Shown here in pieces: positions 10,060 to 18,934 of a DNA stretch of 64,000 nucleotides. Both the position numbers and the translations under genes were made by a program. The notes under the pieces were generated by a model, which ran no database searches, was not told the origin of the DNA, and worked only from the letters and a program-made list of their open reading frames with translations. The stretch lies in the NCBI RefSeq assembly GCF_038502225.1, contig NC_091293.1, forward strand, positions 17,432,286 through 17,496,285, written 5' to 3'. Within the stretch, counting starts at the first letter, position 1. The number at the start of each line of letters is the position of its first letter. This DNA is from Cherax quadricarinatus. Its lineage: Eukaryota; Arthropoda; Malacostraca; Decapoda; Parastacidae.

Positions 10060-10640
10060 CGGTGGTTTGTGCCAGATGGGGAGGTTTGAGTCTCAGAAAC
10101 TGCTGATCTCTGGGGATTTTCACACATAACCGTCTCCAGAGTTTAGAGAGATTGGTGTGAAAACACGAAACATCCAGTGAGTGGGAGTTTTGTGGGCAAA
10201 AACGCCTTGTTAATGTGAGAAGAAGTCAGAGGAGAATGACCAAACTGGTTCATGTTGACTAGAACGTGACAGTAACTCAAATAATCATGCATTGCAACAG
10301 TAGTATGAAGAAATTCTCTGAACACACAGCACGCGGACCTTAAAGTAGATGGGCTACAACAGGAGCCGATCACACCAGGTTACACTCCTGTCAACTAAGA
10401 ACAGGAAACTGAGGCTACAGTGGACACTGGCTCATCAAAACTGGACAGTTAACATTTGGAAAAACGTCACCAGGTCTGGCGAATCGCGATTACTGCTGCA
10501 TCATGTAGAAGGTCAAGTCAGAATTTGGTGTAAATCTTTGGGATGTGGTGGAACGAGAGATTCACAGCATGAATGTGTAGCTGACAAATCTGTAACAACT
10601 GTGTGATGTTACGTCAATATGAACTAGGATCTCTAAGGAA
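10060..10640 (+). pseudogene. Tc1-type transposase remnant
   Basis: The best frame is 10349-10606. It holds STKNRKLRLQWTLAHQNW and TVNIWKNV, the region before the first catalytic aspartate of Tc1 transposases. The expected W-S-D-E-S motif reads RSGES, so that Asp is lost. After VRIW the sequence jumps to the LWDVVEREI-type segment near the C-terminus, in another frame. Upstream (10060-10340) degenerate DNA-binding-domain sequence is present with stops. A Tc1 transposase is about 340 residues; less than half remains. The product would have cut and pasted the element. Confidence 0.7.
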
Positions 10641-10745
10641 TATTTCCAGCACTTTGTTGAATCCTTAATTCCACGAATTGAGGCTGTTCTAGGGGCAAAG
10701 AAACACCCTACCCAGTCATATACGAGTGTACCTAATAAAGTGGCC

Positions 10746-11142
10746 TAGATACATATTTGTCTTTTCACTGAGTTTTGTAAATGAATTTTTTTGCGTTTTT
10801 TATGAACAAAAATAACGAAGATGGTATTCATAGGTGTCGGAAAAACTGATGAATCGAGGAATCAAGTTGAAAACAACAGGTGACTGTTACACAGTGGTAA
10901 AGTAACACAGCTCCTCTTACCTGTATTAATATTAATTATGATCTTACCATCAATCTCTGTAAAATGATCTAAATCAAGTGTTATTTTTTTTTATTACAAA
11001 ATATTTAACTGCGAAGTTAATGAAACTACCACAGAGCTGACAGTATTTCAACTTTCTGGTCACACTTGTTGAGCTCAGCCTCCTGGCCTTCATGTGGAAG
11101 TTGGCCTAGAGATTCTGGGCCGGGGGTATCTAACACCAAGGA
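10746..11142. other. Unassigned AT-rich sequence
   Basis: No coding frame, terminal repeat or known repeat was recognised between the Tc1-like element and the 31-bp satellite. Confidence 0.5.
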
Positions 11143-13327
11143 TATGTACAAGTGGAGTATCTATCACGACAGTATGACACATGTGGTGTATCTATCACGA
11201 CAGTATGACACATGTGGTGTATCTATCACGACAGTATGACACATGTGGTGTATCTATCACGACAGTATGACACATGTGGTGTATCTATCACGACAGTATG
11301 ACACATGTGGTGTATCTATCACGACAGTATGACACATGTGGTGTATCTATCACGACAGTATGACACATGTGGTGTATCTATCACGACAGTATGACACATG
11401 TGGTGTATCTATCACGACAGTATGACACAAGTGGTGTATCTATCACAACAGTATGACACAAGTGGTGTATCTATCACGACAGTATGACACATGTGGTGTA
11501 TTTATCACGGGAGTATGACACAAGTGGTGTATCTATCAGGACAGTATGACACATGTGGTGTATCTATCACGGGAGTATGACACAAGTGGTGTATCTATCA
11601 CGAGAATATGACACATGTGGTGTATCTATCACGACAGTATGACACAAGTGGTGTATCTATCACGACAGTATGACACATGTGGTGTATCTATCACGACAGT
11701 ATGACACATGTGGTGTATCTATCACGGGAGTATGACACATGTGGTGTATCTATCACGACAGTATGACACATGTGGTGTATCTATCACGGGAGTATGACAC
11801 ATGTGGTGTATCTATCACGACAGTATGACACATGTGGTGTATCTATCGCGTGAGTATGATACAAGTGGTGTATCTATCACGACAGTATGACACATGTGGT
11901 GTATCTATCAGGGGAGTATGACACAAGTGGTATATCTATCACGGGAGTATGACACATGTGGTGTATTTATCACGGGAGTATGACACAAGTGGTATATCTA
12001 TCGCGTGAGTATGATACAAGTGGTGTATTTATCACGGGAGTATGATGCAAGTGGTGTATCTATCACGATAGTATGATACAAGTGGTGTATCTATCACGTG
12101 AGTATGACACAAGTGGTGTATCTATCACGTGAGTATGACACAAGTGGTGTATCTATCACGGGAGTATGATACAAGTGGTGTATCTATCACGTGAGTATGA
12201 TACAAGTGGTGTATCTATCACGTGAGTATGATATAAGTGGTGCATCTATCACGGGAGTATGATACAAGTGGTGTATCTATCACGTGAGTATGATATAAGT
12301 GGTGTATCTATCGCGTGAGTATGATACAAGTGGTGTATCTATCACGAGAGTATGACACATGTGGTGTATCTATCACGGGAGTATGATACAAGTGGTGTAT
12401 CTATCACGAGAGTATGACACATGTGGTGTATCTATCACGGGAGTATGATACAAGTGGTGTATCTATCACGAGAGTATGACACATGTGGTGTATCTATCAC
12501 GAGAGTATGACACAAGTGGTGTATCTATCACGACAGTATGACACATGTGGTGTATCTATCACGAGAGTATGACACAAGTGGTGTATCTATCACGACAGTA
12601 TGACACATGTGGTGTATCTATCACGAGAGTATGATACAAGTGGTGTATCTATCACGAGAGTATGACACATGTGGTGTATCTATCACGAGAGTATGACACA
12701 AGTGGTGTATCTATCACGACAGTATGACACATGTGGTGTATCTATCACGAGAGTATGATACAAGTGGTGTATCTATCACGAGAGTATGACACATGTGGTG
12801 TATCTATCACGAGAGTATGATACAAGTGGTGTATCTATCACGACAGTATGACACATGTGGTGTATCTATCACGGGAGTATGATACAAGTGGTGTATCTAT
12901 CACGACAGTATGACACATGTGGTGTATCTATCACGGGAGTATGATACAAGTGGTGTATCTATCACGAGAGTATGACACATGTGGTGTATCTATCACGAGA
13001 GTATGATACAAGTGGTGTATCTATCACGAGAGTATGACACAAGTGGTGTATCTATCACGTGAATATGACACAAGTGGTGTATCTATCACGGGAGTATGAC
13101 ACAAGTGGTGTATCTATCAGGGGAGTATGACGTAAGTGGAGTATCTATTACGGGAGTATGACACAAGTGGTGTTTCTATCACGGGAGCATGACACAAGTG
13201 GTGTATCTATCACGGGAGTGTGATGCAAGTGGTGTATCTATCGCGGGAGTATGATACAAGTGGTGTATCTATCACGGGACTTTGATACAAGTGGTGTATC
13301 TATCACGGAAGTATGACACAAGTGGTA
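11143..13327. repeat. 31-bp satellite, about 70 copies
   Basis: The unit contains GTGGTGTATCTATCACG and AGTATGACACA with a constant 31-bp spacing. Variable spots are ACATGTGG against ACAAGTGG, GACACA against GATACA, and CGACAG, CGGGAG, CGTGAG or CGAGAG. The left third is nearly uniform. From about 12330 two variants tend to alternate, giving a 62-bp higher-order repeat. The right edge is degenerate and abuts a LINE. Confidence 0.96.
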
Positions 13328-15056
13328 GGTAATCACGCTGAGGAAAGAAGGTGGGGAACTCACAAGAAACGATCAAGAGGTATGCGAGGAGCTCAACACG
13401 AAATTTAAGGAAGAATTTACAGTGGAGACAGGAAGGACTCTGGGGAGACAGGACAGAGGGGGACACCAACAAGTGTTGAATGACATACACACAACTGACG
13501 AGGAGGTGAAGAAGCTGCTAAGTTATCTTGATACCCCAAAGGCAATGGGTCCTTAGAGAAGGAACAGAAACGCTGTGTGTACCCCTAACCACAATCTTCA
13601 ACACATTTCTTGAAACTGGGCAACTACCTGAGGTATGGAAAACGGCAAATGTAGTTCCCATTTTTAAAAACGGAGACAGAAAAGAGGCACTAAACTACAG
13701 ACCTGTGTCATTGACGTGTATAGTATGCAAAGTCATGGAGAAGATTATCAGGAAGAGAGTGGTGGAGCACCTGGAACGGAACAAGAGTATAAACATCCAG
13801 CACGGATTCATGGAAAGCAAATCCTGTGTCACAAACCTTCTGGAGTTTTATGATAAAGTAACAGAAGTTAGACACGAGAGAGAGGGGTGGGTTGATTGCA
13901 TTTTCTTGGACTGCAAGAAGGTCTTCTACACAGTTCCTCACAAGAGATTAGTGCAGAATCTAGAGGATCAGGCTCGTATAACGGGAAGGGCACTGCAACG
14001 GATCAGAGAATACCTGACAGGGAGGCAACAACGAGTCATCGTACGTGATGAGGTATCACAGTGGGCACCTGTGACGAGCGGGGTCCCACAGGGGTCGGTC
14101 CTAAGACCAGTGCTATTTTTGGTATACGTGAATGACATGATGGAAGGGATAGACTCAGAAGTGTCCCTGTTCGCAGATGATGTAAAGTAAATGAGGAAAA
14201 TTCAATCAGAGGATCAGGCAGGACTTCAAAGAGTCCTGGAGAGGCTGGACACCTGGTCCAGCAACTGGCTTCTCGAATTTAACCCCGCCAAATGCAAAGT
14301 CATGAAGATCAGAGAAGGGCAAAGAAGACCGTAGACAGAGTATAGGTTAGGTGGCCAACGACTGCAAACCTCTCTCAAGGAGAAAGATCTTGGGGTGAGT
14401 ATAACACCGAGCACGTTCCGGGAAGCACACATCAACCAGATAATTGCTGCAGCATATGGGCGCCTGGCAAACCTTTCCTAATATCTCAGTAAGGAATCGT
14501 TCAAGACACTGTACACCGTGTACGTCAGGCCCGTACTGGAGTATGCACCACCAGTTTGGAACCAACACCGGGTCAAGAAAGTTAAGAAATTAGAGAAAGT
14601 ACGAAGATTTGCGACAAGGTTGGTTCCAGAGCTAAGGGGATTGTCCCACGAAGAAAGGTTAAGGGAAATCTGCCTGACGACACCGGAGGACAAGAGGGTT
14701 AGGGGAGACATGATAACGACATACAAAATACTGCGTGGAATAGACAAAGTGGATAGAGACAGAATATTCCAGAGAGCGGACACAGAAACAAGGGGTCACT
14801 CTTGGAAGTTAAAGACCCAGATGAGTCACAGGAATGTTAGGAAATATTTGTTCAGTCATAGAGCGGTCAGGAAGTAGAACAGTCTGGCGAGTGATGTAGT
14901 AGAGGCAGGAACCATACATAGCTTTAAGATGAGGTACGATAAAGCCCATCGAGTAGGGAGAGAGAGGACCTAGTAGCGTTCAGTGAAGAGCCGCGGTCAG
15001 GAGCTGAGTCTCGAACCCTGCAACCACAATTAGGTGAATACAATTAGGTGAATTAG
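13327..15056 (+). mobile_element. 5'-truncated CR1-like LINE
   Basis: The fragment carries the connector and RT of a CR1/Jockey-superfamily LINE and ends in a short repeated tail of AATTAGGTGA units (about 15031-15056). There is no poly-A. That kind of microsatellite 3' end is typical of CR1-like elements. The left end lies against the 31-bp satellite and the right end is followed at once by the 18-bp satellite. Confidence 0.8.
13345..14945 (+). pseudogene. Reverse transcriptase of the LINE at 13327 (broken)
   Basis: Motifs in order: FTVETGRTLG connector, NVVPIFKNGD and NYRPVSLTCIV (RT1-2), IQHGFMESKSC, CIFLDCKKVFYTVPH (first catalytic Asp region), TSGVPQGSVL, and SLFADDVK (catalytic FADD intact). 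The thumb follows (VRPVLEYAPPVWNQH, ERLREICL). A frame break near 13550 removes the S-x-GPDG region. In-frame stops occur near 14188, 14334 and 14480, and another near 14876 ends the thumb. The enzyme would have copied LINE RNA at a nicked target; this copy is dead. Confidence 0.8.
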
Positions 15057-15469
15057 GTGAGTACACAGTGTCAGTGGTATATACAGTGTCAGGTTTATTT
15101 AGTGTCAGTGGTACATAGAGTGTCAGTGGTATATACTGTGTCACTGGTATATACAGTGTCACTGGTATATACAGTGTCAGTGGAATATACAATGTCACTG
15201 GTATATACAGTGTCACTGGTATATACAATGTCAATGGTATATACAGAGTCATTAGTATATACAGTGTCACTGGAATATACAGTGTCAGCAGCATATACAG
15301 TGTCACTGGTATATAGAGTCACTGGTATATGTAGTGTCACTGGTATATACAGTGTCACTGGTATATACAGTGTCACTGGTATATACATTGTCACTGGTAT
15401 ATATAGTGCCACTGGTATATACACTGTCACTTGCATATACATTGTCACTGGTATATAGAGTGTCACTGG
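15057..15469. repeat. 18-bp satellite, piece 1
   Basis: Repeats of TATATACAGTGTCACTGG with point variants. The array starts at the LINE tail and is cut at ACTGG by the solo LTR. An 18-bp unit is six codons, so five of the six frames read through indefinitely and the open frames here are spurious. Confidence 0.95.
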
Positions 15470-16657
15470 TGTGGAAAATTTTATAGGGTGATTACCTTTA
15501 TGTACCTCAACATTACATGCTTACAAGTAAACTCATTGGGAGACAACCATATTGTTTACCGTAGTCACCCCGTGTAGACATGTGAGAAAACTTAACCACC
15601 CCTGGTCACGGCACGTGGTTCCTTCGACCTCACAATCTTATCCATATCTATCCGAGACCAGTATGGATTGGATAGCACCCACAAGTACGGTACTACTAAT
15701 TAATTGTGGACTGTATAGATTATATTAGTTTAACTGAATGAAGGGGGGTGGGGTAGGTTACACATGGATATATCCATCAAGGAAAACACTTGTACATAAT
15801 CTCACCACTTACCAGATATCCTCTGGTGGTCACTTGATGTAGCTGGATCACCCATAACCTATCCAATTACAACATACCTAACTGGCCAGTATCAGTCTGC
15901 TATAACTAGAAGGGTTACTTAACTGTGGGTGATTGATACTCCTTATTCCCTCCATTCACCATCTCATTTCGATGTCCTGCTACACCGACACGGTTCTTAT
16001 TCCAGCAGGACGAGGTATCCGTCAGTTTGTTCCGGTTTAGAAGTCGTGATTCCATAAAGCTTCATTATCCTCGGTACGAGAATCACGCGTTCACTCGGAG
16101 CAGGGCGATCTATTTCACATCTCGCATTCTCTTAACTCAATGTTATTATCACTGATTACATTACCATTCACAAGACGAGTTAACGTCTCATAATTATTAT
16201 ACACATTAGAGGTCACTCCATTAAGATCTGAGGCCGATGAGTGAGGATTAACACACGGGTATTTCCCCTGGACACACACCATGGCCGCGCACCAGTCACA
16301 CCCGGTCGAACCATTATTCACTAATTTTACCACCTTTTTACGGTGGTCCCGTAAATCACGTTCCCTCACTCTTCACCAGGAACAGTTACGACACTTCCTA
16401 TTATGAGGTGAGGCCCATATTAATCCTTAGGCCGCCGTGAACGCCAATTTCCTGATCCCAGGTTTTCACAGCCTCCTCACTACATTCAAAACACTGCCGC
16501 CCCCTCCTGCCCCTGTTCAACCTATACCCCCGCACATCTGCGCAGGCGCAGCGGGAACCCAGTTGGTTCCATTCAAAATACAAATACATTTTGACCCAAG
16601 TCAACACATTAAACACTTATTAGGCACTATAGCTTCGGAAATTAAATAATTTCCACA
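15470..16657. mobile_element. Solo LTR of an LTR retrotransposon, 1,188 bp
   Basis: The element begins TGTGGAAA and ends TTTCCACA, so the ends are 8-bp inverted repeats of the TG...CA type. It is flanked by a 5-bp duplication, ACTGG at 15465-15469 and 16658-16662, and lies within the 18-bp satellite. There is no coding content. A 5-bp duplication fits gypsy or BEL elements. It probably arose by recombination between the two LTRs of a full element. The orientation is not determined. Confidence 0.75.
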
Positions 16658-16670
16658 ACTGGTATGTACA

Positions 16671-17402
16671 TTCTCATAAGAACATACATAAGAACATAAG
16701 AAACGAGGAACACTGCAGCAGGCCTGTTAGCCCATACTAGGCAGGTCCTTTACAATTCATCCCACTAACAAACATTTGACCAACCCAATTTTCAATGCCA
16801 CCCAAGAAATAAGCTCTGATATGCAAGTCCCACTCAAATCCAACCCCTCCCACTCGTGTATTTATCCAACCTAAATTTGAAACTACCCAAAGTCCTAGCC
16901 TCAATAACCCAACTAGGTAGACTGTTCCACTCATCAGCTACCCTATTTCCAAACCAATACTTTCCTATGTCCTTTCTAAATCTAAACTTATCTAATTAAA
17001 ATCCATTACTGCAGGTTCTCTCTTGGAGAGATATCCTCAAGACCTTGTTAATATCCCCTTTATTAATACCTATCTTCGACTTATACACTTCGATCAGGTC
17101 TCCCCTCATTCTTCGTCTAACAAGTGAATGTAACTTAAGAGTCTTCAATCTTTCTTCTTAAGGAAGATTTCTAATGCTATGTATTAATTTAGTCATCCTA
17201 TGCTGAATGTTTTCTAACGAATTTATGTCCATTCTGTAATATGGAGACCAGAATTGAGCTGCATAATCTAGGTGAGGCCTTACTAATGATGTATAAAGTT
17301 GCAGTATGACCTCTGGACTTCTGTTGCTTACACTTCATGATATAAATCCCAGTAATCTATTTGCCTCATTACGTACGCTTAGGCATTGCTGTCTTGGTTT
17401 AT
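16671..17402 (-). mobile_element. CR1-like LINE 3' fragment
   Basis: On the minus strand this matches the C-terminal RT and thumb of the CR1-like LINE at 17936-22027: VILQLYTSLVRPHLDY, FWSPYYRMDI, LHSLVRRRMRGDLIEV and WNSLPS can be read with scattered stops. It ends in CTTATG-type repeats, the mirror of that LINE's tail. The 5' end reaches about 17664 if the palindromic insertion at 17403-17654 is removed. Confidence 0.78.
16737..17390 (-). pseudogene. RT thumb and C-terminus remnant of the CR1-like fragment
   Basis: The C-terminal frame (16737-16934) reads on through the LINE's natural end region; upstream frames carry stops. It shares the LDKFRFRKDIGKYWF and WNSLPS motifs with the copy at 21279-21896, so the two copies belong to one family, this one being older. 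There is no catalytic core. Confidence 0.7.
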
Positions 17403-17412
17403 GGAAATAAAT

Positions 17413-17425
17413 GGCATCAAATACC
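17413..17425 (-). ncRNA. PLE 3'-terminal hairpin
   Basis: On the minus strand GGTAT, loop TTG, ATGCC; one pair is a G-T wobble. It is followed by ATTTAT and then the target duplication. Confidence 0.5.
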
Positions 17426-17473
17426 GACACAGTGGAAATATAAACACATATGCAGTATAATGTGATCCTTTAT

Positions 17474-17512
17474 TGACAACGTTTCACCCACACAGTGGGC
17501 TTTTTCAAGTCA
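17474..17512 (-). ncRNA. Hammerhead-like motif, U3-A8 type
   Basis: Stem I is TGAC/GTCA, the core TTGAAAA plus one A, stem II GCCCAC/GTGGGT with loop TGT, then GAAAC, ACGT and cleavage base T. Confidence 0.5.
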
Positions 17513-17574
17513 CACACAGATCTACCTGGGGTGGAAGGTACGGGAGTACCTTCCACCCCAGGTAGATCTGTGTG

Positions 17575-17613
17575 TGACTTGAGAAAGCCCACTGTGTGGG
17601 TGAAACGTTGTCA
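17575..17613 (+). ncRNA. Hammerhead-like motif, U3-A8 type
   Basis: Partner of the motif in the left arm. It differs at core position 7 (TTGAGAA against TTGAAAA), the one core position that is free in hammerheads. Confidence 0.5.
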
Positions 17614-17663
17614 ATAAAGGATCACATTATACTGCATATGTGTTTATATTTCCACTGTCTTGG

Positions 17664-17935
17664 TTTATACATTGTCACCGGTAAATAGAGTGTCACTGGT
17701 ATATACAGCGTAACTGGTATATACAGTATCACTAGTATATACGTTGTCACTGGTATATTCAGAGTCATTTGTATATACATTGCCATTGGTATATACAGTG
17801 TCACTGGTATATATATTGTAACTGGTATATACACTGTCACTGGTATATACAGTGTCAATGATATATACAGTGTCACTGGCATATATAGTGTCACTGGTAT
17901 ATACAGTGTTACTGGTATATACAGTGCCACTGGTG
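17664..17935. repeat. 18-bp satellite, piece 2
   Basis: A degenerate stretch of the same 18-bp unit between the PLE/CR1 insertions and the next CR1-like LINE. It ends at CCACTGG. Confidence 0.93.
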
Positions 17936-18080
17936 ACGTGTACTTAGCTCAGTGGTGACGTGTACTTAGCTCAGTGAAGACCTGTTTGTGTGCTCTTGAG
18001 TGGTGACCTGTACTTTGAGTGCTGACCTGTACTTAACTCTGTGAAGAAGTGTCTTGTTTGCTCCCGTGGACTGAACCAAG

Positions 18081-18920
18081 ATGCCCTCCATCGAGCAACT
18101 TTACCAGCAACTTAAGGAAGAATTGAGGGCAGCGAAGATGGAGATACGGCGATTGACCGAGGAAAACAAGAGGATTCGTAGTAGTCCTCCTGTTTCGAGT
18201 CCTCAGGTCAAGAAGGGATCGTGGTCAGTGGTTGGACAGCAGGGGACGACGAAGTTGACGATCAAGAAGACGAATGGAAAGCCAGAAACGATGAAGAAGA
18301 AAGAGACTGCTGTGGAAACTCCCGTGGAAACCTCCAACGCATTCTCGGTGCTACCCGACGAATGTGAGTCTACTACTGGGATCGCCACGACGAACGACAA
18401 CAAGGAAGGTAAGAATATTGTTGTTGTTGGGGATAGCCAGGTTAGATACATGGATAGGGCATTCTGCTTGAAGGACAGGAGTAGGAGACAAAGGGTATGC
18501 TTTCCTGGGGCTGGGATGGAGGACATTGTTAGCCGGCTTGACAACATCATGAACGGTAATGGGATCAATCCTATTATTTGCCTCAGTGCTGGAGGCAATG
18601 ATGTAGGCAAGCGTAGAAGTGAGGATTTAGTTAGAAAGTTCAGGACAGCTATAGACATGATTAGGAAGAAGGGGGGGCGCCCTGTTATATGTGGCATTTT
18701 GCCAAGAAGAAGTGTTGGTAATGAATGGTTGTCCAGAGCAATTGGTATTAATTGTTGGCTGGATAAACACTGTAAGGATAATGCAGTACCATTCATTGAC
18801 AACTGGGACAACTTCTATGGCCGAAATGACATGTATGCCAGGGATGGGGTTCACTTATCCAGGGCAGGTGTGGGTTTTCTTGCTAACTCAGTTGAGGGGG
18901 TTGTTAGGACTTTAAACTAG
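18081..18920 (+). CDS. CR1-like LINE ORF1: coiled coil plus SGNH/GDSL hydrolase domain
   Basis: This 279-residue ORF1 is intact. Residues 5-35 form a charged coiled coil (LKEELRAAKMEIRRLTEEN). A basic low-complexity linker follows to about residue 110. The SGNH domain runs from about 112 to the end: GDSQ with the nucleophile Ser near 118, the glycine block near PGAGMED, LSAGGND with the Asn block near 172, and DGVHLS with the Asp/His pair near 253-256. CR1 ORF1 proteins are known to carry such an esterase-like domain. The product is thought to bind LINE RNA; the substrate of the hydrolase is not established. The start is the first ATG after the leader. Confidence 0.88.
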   Translation: MPSIEQLYQQLKEELRAAKMEIRRLTEENKRIRSSPPVSSPQVKKGSWSVVGQQGTTKLTIKKTNGKPETMKKKETAVETPVETSNAFSVLPDECESTTGIATTNDNKEGKNIVVVGDSQVRYMDRAFCLKDRSRRQRVCFPGAGMEDIVSRLDNIMNGNGINPIICLSAGGNDVGKRRSEDLVRKFRTAIDMIRKKGGRPVICGILPRRSVGNEWLSRAIGINCWLDKHCKDNAVPFIDNWDNFYGRNDMYARDGVHLSRAGVGFLANSVEGVVRTLN

Positions 18921-18934
18921 GATTAGTTAGAGGT

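Larger units (their letters stand above)
9850..10745 (+). mobile_element. Internally deleted Tc1-like DNA transposon
   Basis: The right end is GTGTACCTAATAAAGTGGCC (10726-10745), which I recognise from a Tc1-like transposon common in fish genomes. The interior shows Tc1 transposase pieces, but the central third of the gene is absent: the frame passes from the VRIW segment almost directly to the LWDVVEREI segment. The left terminal repeat seems replaced by tandem copies of a 15-bp piece (9857-9915). The element is non-autonomous and old. Similarity to fish copies is from memory and is the basis for the transfer idea, not proof of it. Confidence 0.75.
17403..17654. mobile_element. Palindromic Penelope-like unit 1 (14-bp target duplication)
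   Basis: Two copies of a PLE 3' end lie head to head, with arms meeting at about 17541 and 17546 around a 4-base spacer. The left arm has about 30 extra terminal bases, including the 3' hairpin. The whole unit is flanked by one 14-bp direct repeat, CTGTCTTGGTTTAT at 17389-17402 and 17655-17668. It therefore entered as a single inverted dimer. It contains no endonuclease sequence. Confidence 0.85.

Noticed and set aside
11143..13327. CRISPR-like array of short direct repeats
   Set aside because: Units are contiguous with no unique spacers; this is a eukaryotic satellite. The same applies to the 25-bp array.
18081..18920. A host GDSL esterase gene
   Set aside because: It has no introns and lies directly before a LINE endonuclease-RT frame; the coiled coil plus SGNH layout is that of CR1-type ORF1.
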